Assembly (NCBI RefSeq): GCF_001927245.1
Contig: NZ_MJUX01000001.1
Location: 124,001 to 188,000, forward strand
Source of the DNA: Acuticoccus yangtzensis
Lineage (GTDB): Bacteria > Pseudomonadota > Alphaproteobacteria > Rhizobiales > Amorphaceae
Reading direction: 5' to 3'
DNA: 64,000 nucleotides
Shown: positions 28,393 through 37,860 of the stretch, piece by piece
How the letters are laid out: each line of letters starts with the position of its first letter
Numbering within the stretch: the stretch's first letter is position 1
Notes under the pieces: generated by a model
Databases searched by the model: none
Seen by the model: the letters and a program-made list of their open reading frames with translations, nothing else
What the model was told of the DNA's origin: nothing
Made by a program: the position numbers and the translations under genes

Positions 28393-29475
28393 TCAGGCTG
28401 ACCCGAACACTGCAGCAAGGTCCCCCGGAGAGACAATGCCGCGCTCGGTGATCAGACCCGAAACATAGCGTGCCGGCGTGACGTCGAAAGCAGGGTTCGC
28501 AGCCCCAGTTGCCGGTGTGGTTAAGCGAACGGTTTCGATGCGCCCGGCCGCCGTCTTGCCGGTGATGTCGGTCACCTCGGAGGCGTTGCGCTCCTCGATC
28601 GGGACATCCGCCCCACGCGCCAGGCTGAGGTCCAGCGTCGGCGAGGGCAATGCGACATAGAAGGGCACGCCGTTGTCGTGGGCGGCCAGCGCCTTCAGAT
28701 AGGTACCGATCTTGTTGCAGACGTCGCCGTTGGCCGCCGTGCGATCGGTGCCGACGATGCACAGGTCCACCTTGCCGTGCTGCATCAGGTGACCGCCCGC
28801 ATTGTCGGCGATCAGCGTGTGGGGCACGCCCGCTTCGGCCAGCTCCCACGCGGTCAGGGAGGCGCCCTGGTTGCGCGGCCGCGTCTCGTCCACCCACACG
28901 TGAACCTTAATGCCGGCGGCGTGGGCCTTGTAGATCGGCGCCGTCGCCGTGCCCCACCCCACCGTCGCCAGCCAGCCGGCATTGCAGTGGGTGAGGATGT
29001 TGATCGTCTCGCCCGGCCGTTTGGCGGCCGCCGCCTCGATGAGCGGCAGGCCATGGTCGCCGATCGCGCCGTTGAGGGCGACGTCCTCGGCGGCGATCGC
29101 CTCCGCCTCCGCCCAAGCCGCAGCCGCCCGCTCCTCCGGCGGCAGCGGCTCCAGACGCTGCATCATCCGGGCGAGCGCCCAGCCGAGGTTGACGGCGGTC
29201 GGGCGCGTGGCGAACAGCGTGGCGCGGGCCTCGGCCAGCGCCTCGCCCGACGCATCTTCACTGGCGGCGATCGCCATCCCGTGAGCGGCCGTCGCGCCGA
29301 TCAGCGGGGCACCGCGCACACGCATGACCGCGATCGCCTCGGCGACATCCGCCACCGTGGCAAGGCGCGCCACGGCAAAATCGTGCGGCAGGCGTGTCTG
29401 GTCGATGATCTCGACCGTCCCGCCTTCGGCCGCCCATATGGTGCGGCGCGCCGAACCGTCGGCCGGACGGCTCAT
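28393..29475 (-). CDS. mtnA: S-methyl-5-thioribose-1-phosphate isomerase
   Basis: A 360-residue isomerase converting methylthioribose-1-phosphate to methylthioribulose-1-phosphate in methionine salvage. The catalytic cysteine is C164 in [13 protein letters not shown] and the catalytic aspartate is D244 in [20 protein letters not shown], both matching characterised MtnA enzymes. The ATG at 29475 overlaps the upstream DUF2798 stop by 4 bases, which rules out the much longer open frame to 29790. No other mtn gene is within the window. Confidence 0.95.
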   Translation of the reverse strand: MSRPADGSARRTIWAAEGGTVEIIDQTRLPHDFAVARLATVADVAEAIAVMRVRGAPLIGATAAHGMAIAASEDASGEALAEARATLFATRPTAVNLGWALARMMQRLEPLPPEERAAAAWAEAEAIAAEDVALNGAIGDHGLPLIEAAAAKRPGETINILTHCNAGWLATVGWGTATAPIYKAHAAGIKVHVWVDETRPRNQGASLTAWELAEAGVPHTLIADNAGGHLMQHGKVDLCIVGTDRTAANGDVCNKIGTYLKALAAHDNGVPFYVALPSPTLDLSLARGADVPIEERNASEVTDITGKTAAGRIETVRLTTPATGAANPAFDVTPARYVSGLITERGIVSPGDLAAVFGSA

Positions 29476-29711
29476 GCCTTGGCCTCGTCGGGATTGCGGG
29501 TCACCCGCGCCACGATCCGCCGCACGACCGGCGCCACCACCAACACGCCCGGAAAGGCGACGAGCCACGCCGACATCCACGCCTCCATCCACACCGAGAC
29601 GAAGTTCGGCTCCAGCCCAACCGCGCGGAGCATCGCCACGCCGCTGACGATGAGCGACATCAGCCCCGACAGGAGCAGGCCGAAGAGATAAGGGGCATAT
29701 TTGGGATGCAT
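29472..29711 (-). CDS. DUF2798 family small membrane protein
   Basis: A 79-residue protein with two transmembrane helices (residues ~7-28 and ~42-64): [20 protein letters not shown] and [20 protein letters not shown]. This is the DUF2798 pattern. Function is unknown. Start taken at the ATG at 29711 (MHPKYAP); the frame is open to 29744. Its stop overlaps the mtnA start as ATGA, so the two are co-translated. Confidence 0.8.
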   Translation of the reverse strand: MHPKYAPYLFGLLLSGLMSLIVSGVAMLRAVGLEPNFVSVWMEAWMSAWLVAFPGVLVVAPVVRRIVARVTRNPDEAKA

Positions 29712-29790
29712 GGCGGAACTCGGGGGGCAGTCGGTCGGACGCAAGAGCGGGCATGTCGTCCGGCTCGGGGGCGGGTTTCAGTCCACACAC

Positions 29791-29826
29791 AAAAGTTCGC
29801 GCCGTGCTGGTGTCAACACGGCGCGA
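29791..29826 (-). terminator. Intrinsic terminator of typA
   Basis: On the minus strand, 10-bp stem TCGCGCCGTG/CACGGCGCGA (29797-29806 with 29817-29826, 10-base loop) is followed by ACTTTTG. It begins 29 bases after the typA stop codon and fits a rho-independent terminator, with a short U-run. Confidence 0.75.
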
Positions 29827-29854
29827 CCCGTCATTCGGACGAAAGGGCCTCGGC

Positions 29855-31705
29855 TCAGGCGGTTTCGGCGGCCCGCTCGGCCTTCTTGCGGTCGTTCGGG
29901 TCGAGGTGGACCTTGCGCAGGCGGATGTTCTTCGGCGTCACCTCGACGAGCTCGAAGTCGTTGATGTAGCTCAGCGCGCGCTCCAGGCTCATGCGGATCG
30001 GCGGGGTCAGCTTCACCGCCTCGTCCTTGCCCGCAGCACGCACGTTGGTGAGCTGCTTGCCCTTGATCACGTTCACTTCAAGATCGTTGCCGCGCGTGTG
30101 CTCGCCGATGATCATGCCGCGATAGACCTTGATGCCCGGATCGATGAACATCGGCCCGCGGTCTTCGAGGTTGAACATCGCGTAGGCCGCCGCGTCGCCG
30201 TCACCGTTGGAGATGAGGACGCCGGTGTGGCGCATCGGGATCGCGCCCTTGTGCGGCACATATTCGTGGAACACGCGGTTGAGGATGCCGGTGCCGCGCG
30301 TGTCGGACAGCAATTCGCCCTGGTAGCCGATCAGGCCGCGCGTCGGCGCATGCATGATGATGCGCGTGCGCCCGGCGCCGGACGGGTTCATCTCGATGAG
30401 GTCGGCCTTGCGCTCCGACAGCTTCTGAATGACCGTGCCCGAATGCTCGTCGTCGACGTCGATGGTGACTTCTTCGACAGGCTCGAGCCGCGTCCCGTCC
30501 TCGGCCCGCTGCATGACCACCTGCGGCCGCGACACGCCGATCTCGAACCCCTCGCGGCGCATCGTCTCGATCAGGATGCCGAGCTGCAGTTCACCGCGGC
30601 CGGCCACCACGAAGGCTTCGCCGCCCTCGGTGTCGGTGACCTTCAGCGCCACGTTGCCCTCGGCCTCGCGCATCAGACGATCGCGGATGACGCGGGACTG
30701 CACCTTGTCGCCCTCGGTGCCGGCGAGCGGCGAATCATTGACGCGGAACGTCATCGCCAAGGTCGGCGGGTCGATCGGCTGGGCCGGGATCGGGGTCGTC
30801 ACGGACGGGTCGACCAGCGTGTCGGCCACGGTGCCCTTCAAAAGGCCGGCGATGGCGACGATGTCACCCGCGCGTCCCTCTTCGATCGGCTGACGCTCGA
30901 TGCCGCGGAAGGCGAGCACCTTGGACACGCGGCCGGTTTCGACGACGGACCCGTCACGGCCCAGCACCTTCACGGTCTGGTTCGGCTTCACGGTGCCGGC
31001 GGTGATGCGCCCGGTGAGGATGCGGCCGAGGAAGTTGTCCGCCTCGATGGTGGTGGCGAGCATCCGGAACGGCCCCTCCTCCACGCGCGGCTCGGGAACG
31101 TGCTTGACGATGAGGTCGAGGAGCGGACCCATCGTCTGCTCGCCGGAGGGCTTCGGCTCCAGGCTCATCCAGCCGTTCTTGGCGGACCCGTAGACGATCG
31201 GGAAGTCGAGCTGCTCGTCGTCGGCGCCGAGCGCGTCGAACAGGTCGAAGACCATGTTGACGACCTCTTCGTGGCGCTCTTCCGGCTTGTCGATCTTGTT
31301 GATCGCCACGATGGGGCGCAGGCCCATGCGCAGCGCCTTGCCGAGCACGAACTTGGTCTGCGGCATCGGCCCTTCGGCGGCGTCGACGAGGATGACCGCG
31401 CCGTCCACCATGTTCAGGATACGCTCGACCTCACCGCCGAAGTCGGCGTGGCCGGGGGTGTCGACGATGTTGATGCGGGTCGGCGGGGTGGCAGCGCTCT
31501 CCCACTCGATCGACGTCACCTTGGCGAGAATGGTGATGCCGCGCTCCATTTCGAGCGCGTTGGAATCCATGACGCGCTCGGCAACCTTCTGGTTCTCGCG
31601 GAACGCGCCGGACTGACGCAGGAGGACGTCGATCAGCGTGGTCTTGCCGTGGTCGACGTGTGCGATGATCGCGACGTTGCGCAGCGCGCGGGGTGCTGTG
31701 GTCAT
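29855..31705 (-). CDS. typA: Translational GTPase TypA/BipA
   Basis: A 616-residue ribosome-associated GTPase related to EF-G, involved in 50S assembly and stress adaptation. G motifs are complete: [12 protein letters not shown] (G1), MERGITI (G2), [11 protein letters not shown] (G3) and NKIDKP (G4). The C-terminal half has the EF-G-like domains and the BipA-specific end ([20 protein letters not shown]). The ATG at 31705 ([10 protein letters not shown]) matches the family start; the frame extends to 31762 without homology. Confidence 0.97.
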   Translation of the reverse strand: MTTAPRALRNVAIIAHVDHGKTTLIDVLLRQSGAFRENQKVAERVMDSNALEMERGITILAKVTSIEWESAATPPTRINIVDTPGHADFGGEVERILNMVDGAVILVDAAEGPMPQTKFVLGKALRMGLRPIVAINKIDKPEERHEEVVNMVFDLFDALGADDEQLDFPIVYGSAKNGWMSLEPKPSGEQTMGPLLDLIVKHVPEPRVEEGPFRMLATTIEADNFLGRILTGRITAGTVKPNQTVKVLGRDGSVVETGRVSKVLAFRGIERQPIEEGRAGDIVAIAGLLKGTVADTLVDPSVTTPIPAQPIDPPTLAMTFRVNDSPLAGTEGDKVQSRVIRDRLMREAEGNVALKVTDTEGGEAFVVAGRGELQLGILIETMRREGFEIGVSRPQVVMQRAEDGTRLEPVEEVTIDVDDEHSGTVIQKLSERKADLIEMNPSGAGRTRIIMHAPTRGLIGYQGELLSDTRGTGILNRVFHEYVPHKGAIPMRHTGVLISNGDGDAAAYAMFNLEDRGPMFIDPGIKVYRGMIIGEHTRGNDLEVNVIKGKQLTNVRAAGKDEAVKLTPPIRMSLERALSYINDFELVEVTPKNIRLRKVHLDPNDRKKAERAAETA

Positions 31706-31875
31706 GAACCGGCCGGTCTTGGGGGCAAATATAGCGCGGTGCCTGCCACGGACCGGCGCCAATAGCTAGCCCCAAACCGACATGCCAGTGCTGCCCTGAC
31801 GCGAGGCTGGCCGGAAATGCACGGGAACGTTGCCGCGCCGAGCGCGATTAACTTGCCGAAAAATGGAGTTTCCCG

Positions 31876-31947
31876 ATGCGCCTGCCTCACATTTCGCTGA
31901 TCACCGTCGCCGCCATCGTCATCATCATCATCATTCTGGCGCGCTGA
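31876..31947 (+). CDS. Candidate 23-residue single-pass membrane microprotein
   Basis: ATG at 31876, with GGAG 7 bases upstream, opens a 23-codon frame: MRLPHISLIT-VAAIVIIIIILAR. It is one perfect hydrophobic helix with basic ends, as in known bacterial small membrane proteins. It lies alone between the divergent typA promoter and the convergent hydrolase gene, whose 3' end it overlaps by 17 bases. No homologue is recognised. The call rests on the ribosome-binding site, hydrophobic pattern and location only. Confidence 0.45.
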   Translation: MRLPHISLITVAAIVIIIIILAR

Positions 31948-33121
31948 CGGCCTCTCCTGCGGCGTCCGGCGCCGCGGCACCCGGTCCCGTGATGTCGGGG
32001 TCCGCGTCGTCCGGTCCGGCGAGATTGCCCACCTCAGCGTCGAAGCTGCCGTCCACCAGCGCCAGCAGCACCGGATAGGTGAGCGCGGGGTCCGCTCCCG
32101 GCTCCTCGGGGTCGATCAGCTCGTGACCGAGGCCGTGCTCGGCGGGAAAGCGCGTCGTGATGAGGTCCGCCCCGTGTGCGGCCCACAGCGCCACCACGTC
32201 GTCTGTCACCGCGTTGGATACCGCCGTGTCGGCCGCGTTGGTGGCGACCGCGATCTCGCCCGCCGCAGGGGCACGCTCGGCCGCCAGCGCCGTCACCGCG
32301 GCGGCAAGGCGCAGGAGCTCCCCGGTCCCGCGCGTCGACTGGCGCACATAGGCGTGGGCCATGCCGCCGGTGAACCGCTCGCGCAGCGCCGGATCCTTCC
32401 AGATCGAGATGTCGGGAACCGTCAGCATCGCGCGCATGATGAGGCTGTTGGTCAGTCTGTCGGTGCCGCCGAGGCCGAAAAGAGGCGCGACGAGCACCGC
32501 CCGGTCCACCTCCGCCCGCGTCTGCGCGAGGAAGCCCGTCACCGTACCGCCGCCGGAGATGCCGAGGACCACCACCTCGTCCCCCAGCCCCGCGGCGGCG
32601 TCCACCACCCGGTCGCCGAACGCGGCCAACTCCTCGGCGGTGATCTTCGACAGGGCGTCCGCCGCGCGATCGGCATAGCCGTGGTGCGGCATGCGCGCGA
32701 CGAGGACGTTGGCGCCGGTGGCGAAGACGGCGGGCGCGAAGTCGACGAAGGCGCGCGGGCAGCTCGACAGGCCGTGGATCAGGACGACGACGCGGTCGGT
32801 CTTGCCGCCGTGGCTCATCAAGGCCGGCTCGCACAGCGGGTTCAGCGGCTGCGGCGCGGGGGCGAGGTCGGCGTCGTAGATGGCGACGGCCGCCGCATAG
32901 TCCGCCGCCGGGGCGGGGTGGGAGACCATCCGCTCCAGCCCCACCGGGCGCAGCGCCAGCCCGCCGATCAGCACGGCGAGGACGGCCAGCACGATCAAGA
33001 CCGCCCGCCGCCAGCCTGCGAACCGCGCGAGCAGGCTGAGCACGGCGAGGACGACGAGGGCCGCCACCGCGAGCGCCATCGCCGTGCGCTCCTCCACCGA
33101 AAGAGGACCGATCCATTCCAT
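31931..33121 (-). CDS. Membrane-anchored alpha/beta hydrolase
   Basis: A 396-residue protein with two N-terminal hydrophobic helices (residues ~15-33 and ~38-57) followed by an alpha/beta hydrolase domain. The oxyanion region is VVLIHGLSSCPRAF and the nucleophile elbow is GISGGG (about residue 185); a HGLGHELID segment near the C-terminus holds the candidate catalytic histidine. It is esterase/lipase-like with unknown substrate. The last ~30 residues are Asp/Ala/Pro-rich. The ATG at 33121 (MEWIGPL) is chosen; the frame is open to 33226. Confidence 0.78.
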   Translation of the reverse strand: MEWIGPLSVEERTAMALAVAALVVLAVLSLLARFAGWRRAVLIVLAVLAVLIGGLALRPVGLERMVSHPAPAADYAAAVAIYDADLAPAPQPLNPLCEPALMSHGGKTDRVVVLIHGLSSCPRAFVDFAPAVFATGANVLVARMPHHGYADRAADALSKITAEELAAFGDRVVDAAAGLGDEVVVLGISGGGTVTGFLAQTRAEVDRAVLVAPLFGLGGTDRLTNSLIMRAMLTVPDISIWKDPALRERFTGGMAHAYVRQSTRGTGELLRLAAAVTALAAERAPAAGEIAVATNAADTAVSNAVTDDVVALWAAHGADLITTRFPAEHGLGHELIDPEEPGADPALTYPVLLALVDGSFDAEVGNLAGPDDADPDITGPGAAAPDAAGEAVSAPE

Positions 33122-33478
33122 CACCGTCGTCACACGTAAGCTCCCGAAGTCGGCACCGGAACGCGAAAGGATGACGGCGCGGCCGTTAAGCAATATGCGA
33201 CATGAGCGATGGTCAAGGCGTGACACGCCCCCGCGCGCTTGCTTGATAGCCGAAGACCGCCCGCCGTTGCCCGATCACCCGTGGACCGCTCACCCTTGAC
33301 CGATCGCCCCTTCACCCCGCTGCCCGCTCACCCCCGTTGACCGACCGCCCTTTGCCCGCTCACCCCGTTGCCCGCTCGCCCGCACACCCGCTGACGGTCC
33401 GACCGCGGCCGGCGGGCGTCGACGGGCACCCGCCAGCCGCAGCCCCGCCACCCGCAAACCTCTGGGAGAGGTGACGCC
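33122..33478. other. Divergent intergenic region with degenerate short repeats
   Basis: About 360 bases between two divergent hydrolase genes. The half next to the plus-strand gene is occupied by a degenerate 15-16-bp tandem repeat (see separate entry). The other half should hold the promoter of the minus-strand hydrolase. No structured RNA recognised. Confidence 0.5.
33266..33382. repeat. Degenerate 15-16-bp tandem repeat
   Basis: At least seven imperfect copies of a unit like GTTGCCCGCTCACCC, for example at 33266-33280, 33281-33295, 33296-33310, 33320-33334, 33335-33350, 33351-33366 and 33367-33382. Variation is mostly C/A at fixed positions. It lies about 100 bases upstream of an alpha/beta hydrolase gene. 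It may be a slippage-prone array or a set of protein-binding sites. Confidence 0.75.
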
Positions 33479-35212
33479 ATGACCGCCACCACCCCGCCGC
33501 CTGTGCCGCCCGCCTCTCCGAGCGCCGCCACCTCCGCCGCCGGCACGTCCGCCGCCGCCGCGCCGTCGCCGAGCGCCGCGGCCACCGTGCGCCCGGCGCG
33601 CCCGCCCGCGATCTCCGGCTCCGGCATTCTCCTCGGCTCGCTGTTCTTCGCCGCCTCGCTGACACCGTCGCTGGTGCCGCGCTCGGCCGAGATGCAGGGA
33701 CTGCTCGGCGGCGCGCTCTTCGCCATCGGCTACGCCATCGCCGTCTCCATCCTCATCGCCTGGCGCTGGCTGCAGCTCTACGAGCCGCCGCGGCGCTACT
33801 CCCGGCGCTGGGCTCTCGCCGCGGCCGTCATCGGCATCGCGGTGGTAGCGCTCACCCTCACCCGCGTCGCCGACTGGCAGGACGCGGTGCGCGCCGTCAT
33901 GGCGATGCCCCCGGTGGAGGAGACGCACACGCCCCTGGTGCTCGCCATCGCAGGCGCCACGGCGACGGCCCTCTTCGCCCTCGTCTGGCTGATGCGGCGC
34001 CTCTTCCGGCTCATCAAGTGGCCGCTGGAGCGGGTCATCACGCCCCGCCTCGCCTTCGTTCTCGGCCTCGCCGGTGCGTCCGGTGCCGCGCTCCTGGTGG
34101 TGGACGGCCTCGTCATCCGCACCACCTTCGAGATGCTGGACCGGTCCTACGCCGCACTCGACACGCTGATCGAGCCGGACACCGCCAAGCCGGCCGACCC
34201 CTCCGCCACCGGAAGCGCCGCAAGCCTCGTCCCCTGGGGCACGCTCGGTCGAGACGGCCGCCGCTTCATCGACAGGCGCACGACCGAGGCCGATCTCGCC
34301 GCCTTCTGGAACGGTCCGGTCAGCGCGCCGCTGCGGGTCTATGTGGGCCTCGGCTCGGCGGACGAACCGAAGGAGCGTGCCGAGCTGGCGCTGGCCGAAA
34401 TGCTGCGCACCGGCGCCTTCGACCGTGACGTGCTGGTGCTCGCCCTGCCCACAGGCACAGGCTTCATGGACCCCGGCGCGATCGCGACGCTGGAATATCT
34501 CCACCGCGGCAGCGTCTCCACGGTGGCGGTGCAATATTCCTACATGCAGAGCCCGTTCTCGCTGATCTTCGAGCCGGATGCGGGGACCGAGACCGGCCGC
34601 GCCCTCCTCTCCACCGTCTACGATCATTGGACCCAGATGCCGCGCGAGAGCCGCCCGCGCCTCTACCTCTACGGCCTCAGCCTGGGGGCCTACAGTTCGG
34701 AACGCTCGGTGCGGCTCTACGAGGTGGTGGGCGATCCGTTCAACGGCGCGCTGTGGGCCGGGCCGCCCTTCGTCAGCCCGATCCACCATGACGTGACGAT
34801 GAACCGCAATCCCGGCTCGCCGATGTGGCTGCCGGCCTTCGAGAATGGTGCGGTGGTGCGCACGATGAACCAGGAGACCATCACCTCGGACGGCGAGCCG
34901 TGGGGGCCGCTCAGGATCCTCTATTTCCAGCACGCCAGCGATGCGATCGTATTCTTCGACTACACGCTGTTCTGGCGGAGGCCGGACTGGCTGGTCGCCC
35001 CGCGCGGGCCGGACGTGACGGACACGATGCGCTGGTGGCCCATCGTCACCGCGCTTCAGGTGGCGGCGGACATGATGCTGGCCACCCACGTGCCCCGCGG
35101 CTACGGCCACGAATATGCCGCATCGCGCTACATCGACGCCTGGGTGACGCTGACCGATCCCGACGTGACCCCCGCCGACATCGCCCGCCTGAAGGCCCGC
35201 TTTGATGACTGA
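33479..35212 (+). CDS. Abhydrolase_9 family membrane alpha/beta hydrolase
   Basis: A 577-residue protein of the Abhydrolase_9 type. After a Pro/Ala/Ser-rich N-terminus (~45 residues) come about four membrane helices (Abhydrolase_9_N, residues ~48-215), starting ILLGSLFFAASLTPSLVPRS. A hydrolase-like domain follows, with LALPTGTGFMDP, VAVQYSYMQSPFS and the nucleophile region LYLYGLSLGAYSSE near residue 402. Function is unknown. A GAGAGGTGA ribosome-binding site precedes the ATG. It overlaps the next hydrolase by 8 bases, so the two are coupled. Confidence 0.88.
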   Translation: MTATTPPPVPPASPSAATSAAGTSAAAAPSPSAAATVRPARPPAISGSGILLGSLFFAASLTPSLVPRSAEMQGLLGGALFAIGYAIAVSILIAWRWLQLYEPPRRYSRRWALAAAVIGIAVVALTLTRVADWQDAVRAVMAMPPVEETHTPLVLAIAGATATALFALVWLMRRLFRLIKWPLERVITPRLAFVLGLAGASGAALLVVDGLVIRTTFEMLDRSYAALDTLIEPDTAKPADPSATGSAASLVPWGTLGRDGRRFIDRRTTEADLAAFWNGPVSAPLRVYVGLGSADEPKERAELALAEMLRTGAFDRDVLVLALPTGTGFMDPGAIATLEYLHRGSVSTVAVQYSYMQSPFSLIFEPDAGTETGRALLSTVYDHWTQMPRESRPRLYLYGLSLGAYSSERSVRLYEVVGDPFNGALWAGPPFVSPIHHDVTMNRNPGSPMWLPAFENGAVVRTMNQETITSDGEPWGPLRILYFQHASDAIVFFDYTLFWRRPDWLVAPRGPDVTDTMRWWPIVTALQVAADMMLATHVPRGYGHEYAASRYIDAWVTLTDPDVTPADIARLKARFDD

Positions 35213-36221
35213 GTCGGCGGGCCCGTCGGTCCCTCCCGTCTCCCCCGTCACCGGGCCGCCGCCACCCGGCGAGCCGGAGCGGCACGGGGAGCCCCCTCGC
35301 CTGACCCGCTGGCGCCGCATGCGCCGCCGCAGCCGCGTCCTGGTGGTGAGCTCCGCCGGGCTGGCGGCGCTCGTCCTGGCGCTGGGCCTCCACACGGTGG
35401 GACGGCTGGAGGGTTGGTTCACCGAGCGCGTCAGCCCGGCCGCGCTCAGCGCTCTGTTGGCGCCCTCTTACAAGGTGTCCAAGCCCGCGGGGAACGGCCC
35501 CTTCCCCACCGCGCTGCTCTATCATGGCTGCGACGGCGCCAAGGACAACATGGACCGCTGGGCGGACCGGCTGGTCGAGGCGGGATGGGCGGCCATCATC
35601 GTCGACAGCAACGGCCCCCGCGGCTACGAGGACTTCGCGAGCTGGCGGCTCGTGTGTACCGGCCAGCTTCTGCCGGGGCGCGAGCGGGCGGGCGACCTCA
35701 TCGTCTCCATCGCCGACGCCATCGCGATGCCCTTCGTCGACGCCGACCGCCTCGCCCTCATCGGCATGTCGCACGGCGGCTGGTCGATCATGGAGCTGAT
35801 GACGCTGGACCTCACGGTGCAGCGGCCGACCAACCTCACCCGCCTTCCCGCCCCCGGCCCGGCGCTGCTCGCCGGGGTGCGCGCCAATGTCCTCGTCTAT
35901 CCCTGGTGCGGCCTCGCCAATCAGGCGCGTTACGAACCGTGGCTCAACCCGGCGCCGCTGCTCTTCATTCTGGCGAGCGCGGACATCATCGCCCCCGCCA
36001 TCGAATGCGAATGGGTGGTGCGCGGGCTCGAGCGGGAGGGCCACAGCGTCGAGACGATCGTCTATGACGGGGCGACGCACGGGTTCGACCAGGAGGAGCG
36101 CTCCGACTTCAGCCCCCTCGTGTTCGACCCCGACGCCACCGCCGACGCGCTGACCCGCGCCATCGCCTTCCTCAACGCCGCCATCACCCCCGCACCCGCA
36201 CCGAACCCCGAGAGCCGATGA
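35205..36221 (+). CDS. Membrane-anchored dienelactone hydrolase-like protein
   Basis: A 338-residue alpha/beta hydrolase of the dienelactone hydrolase group. One membrane helix (residues ~45-64, VLVVSSAGLAALVLALGLHT) suggests inner-membrane anchoring with a periplasmic catalytic domain. LLYHGCDGAKDNMDRWADR contains the oxyanion histidine-glycine, GMSHGGWSIME the nucleophilic serine, and DGATHGFDQ the catalytic histidine near residue 290. Substrate unknown. Starts inside the previous gene (8-base overlap) and overlaps the following amidohydrolase by 4 bases, forming a three-gene operon. Confidence 0.85.
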   Translation: MTESAGPSVPPVSPVTGPPPPGEPERHGEPPRLTRWRRMRRRSRVLVVSSAGLAALVLALGLHTVGRLEGWFTERVSPAALSALLAPSYKVSKPAGNGPFPTALLYHGCDGAKDNMDRWADRLVEAGWAAIIVDSNGPRGYEDFASWRLVCTGQLLPGRERAGDLIVSIADAIAMPFVDADRLALIGMSHGGWSIMELMTLDLTVQRPTNLTRLPAPGPALLAGVRANVLVYPWCGLANQARYEPWLNPAPLLFILASADIIAPAIECEWVVRGLEREGHSVETIVYDGATHGFDQEERSDFSPLVFDPDATADALTRAIAFLNAAITPAPAPNPESR

Positions 36222-37720
36222 CCGAAACCTTCACCCGCATCGCCGGCGCCACGATCCTGACCGCCGACGCCGAGAACACCATCATCGAGGACGGCGACCT
36301 GTGGCTTTGCGGCGGGCGCATCGCCGCTGCCGGAGCGGCGGGGAGCTTCACCCCGCCCGAGGGCGCAACGGTGGAGACGATCGACGGGCGCGACCGGGTG
36401 GCGATGCCGGGGCTCTCCAACTGCCACACCCATTCCTACGCGGCGCTCCTGAAGGGCACCGTGGACACCGACCCGCTCGACGTCTTCATGGTGCAGGCGA
36501 TCCTGGCGGCGGGCGCCCGCTCGGCCCGCGACGTCTACGTGTCTGCGCAGGTGCAGGCGCTTGAGATGCTGGTGACCGGCACCACCGCCTGCCTCGACCA
36601 CTTTTCCCACCGCCCGCGCCACACCCCCGAGGCGCTGGACGCGGTGATGAGCGCCTACCGCGATGCCGGCGTCCGCGCGGCGGTGGCGCCGATGTTCTCC
36701 GACCGCCCGTTCATCGACACCGTGCCGCTGAAGGGCGAATTGAGCGCCGAGCTGATGGCCGAACTTCCGGCGACGCCGCAGCCCGCCGACCCCTTCTTCG
36801 CCATGATGGAGGACGCGCTTCCCCGCTGGGCGGGCGACGACCGCGTGACCCTCATGCTCGGCATCGACAGTCCGCAGCGCTGCACCGACGCCCTCCTGCG
36901 CCGCGCGGGCGAGTTCTGCGCAGCCCACGGCATCGGCAACCACAGCCACCTGCTGGAAGCCAAGACACAGTACGCGATGCTGGACGAGCGCGCGCCGAAC
37001 GGCTGGGTGCGGTATCTCGCCGAGTGCGGCCTCGCCGGGCCGAAGTCCTCGTTCGCCCACTTCGTGTGGGGGACCGAGGAGGACATCGCCGCGGCGGCGG
37101 AGACGGGCGTCAGCATCGTCCACAACCCGGCGAGCAACCTCATCCTCGGCTCCGGCATCCAGCCGCTTCTGAAGCTCGTCGAAGCCGGTGCCAACGTCGC
37201 CTTCGGGTCGGACGGGCTCAACGCGGGGCACATGTCGATGTTCGAGAAGGTGCGCCTCGCCGCCCTTCTGCCGCGGGTGACGGAGCCGGACCCCGCGCGC
37301 TGGATGACGGCGGAGACGGCGCTGAGGATGGCCACCGTCAACGGCGCCCGCGCGCTCGGCCGCGGCGGCGAAGCGGGCATGCTGGCGGCGGGCCAGCTCG
37401 CCGACATCACCATCCTCGACGCCGCGACGGTGCAGATGGCGCCGCGCGGCCGCCTCGCCCCGCAGATCGTCTTCTACGAGACGGGCGCCAGCGTGCGTGA
37501 CGTCTTCGTGGGCGGCGAGCGGGTGTTGAAGGACGGCAAGCCGACCCGCTTCGACGGCGCGGCGATCCTCGCCGAGGGCCGCGAGGTCGCCGCCCGCCTT
37601 GCGCGCGACTCCAAAGCTGCCGTCGACCGCATCGCCGCCTTCCGCCCCGGCATCGAGGCGATGGTGAAGCGTGTGCTCACCGACGGCTGCGGCCCCTGCC
37701 GCCTCGCCATGCTGAGCTGA
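36218..37720 (+). CDS. Amidohydrolase (TrzA/AtzA or deaminase type)
   Basis: A 500-residue metal-dependent hydrolase of the cytosine-deaminase/AtzA branch of the amidohydrolase superfamily. The metal ligands are visible in order: NCHTHSYAALLKG (H-x-H, near residue 69), NHSHLLEAK, FAHFVWGTEED and the aspartate in GSDGLNAGHMSM. The C-terminus is the usual small beta-domain with ADITILDAATV. Related enzymes deaminate or dehalogenate N-heterocycles. The substrate is unknown. It starts by ATGA overlap with the preceding hydrolase gene. Confidence 0.87.
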   Translation: MTETFTRIAGATILTADAENTIIEDGDLWLCGGRIAAAGAAGSFTPPEGATVETIDGRDRVAMPGLSNCHTHSYAALLKGTVDTDPLDVFMVQAILAAGARSARDVYVSAQVQALEMLVTGTTACLDHFSHRPRHTPEALDAVMSAYRDAGVRAAVAPMFSDRPFIDTVPLKGELSAELMAELPATPQPADPFFAMMEDALPRWAGDDRVTLMLGIDSPQRCTDALLRRAGEFCAAHGIGNHSHLLEAKTQYAMLDERAPNGWVRYLAECGLAGPKSSFAHFVWGTEEDIAAAAETGVSIVHNPASNLILGSGIQPLLKLVEAGANVAFGSDGLNAGHMSMFEKVRLAALLPRVTEPDPARWMTAETALRMATVNGARALGRGGEAGMLAAGQLADITILDAATVQMAPRGRLAPQIVFYETGASVRDVFVGGERVLKDGKPTRFDGAAILAEGREVAARLARDSKAAVDRIAAFRPGIEAMVKRVLTDGCGPCRLAMLS

Positions 37721-37860
37721 GGCCCTTTCGCCCCGGCTGGCGGGCGGCGAAATCGGTGCGTTGCTTCAGAAGCATGGGTGACGAACACTCAGCGATGTGT
37801 GTCAGCGCGCTAATTCATGGGTAGAACTGTGGCGTGACACGTCATTCGATCGGAGACCCA

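Noticed and set aside
33266-33382. Possible CRISPR array
   Set aside because: Units are 15-16 bp, contiguous and degenerate, with no spacers and no cas genes nearby.
33290-35422. 710-codon minus-strand open frame
   Set aside because: Antisense shadow of the Abhydrolase_9 gene in high-GC DNA.
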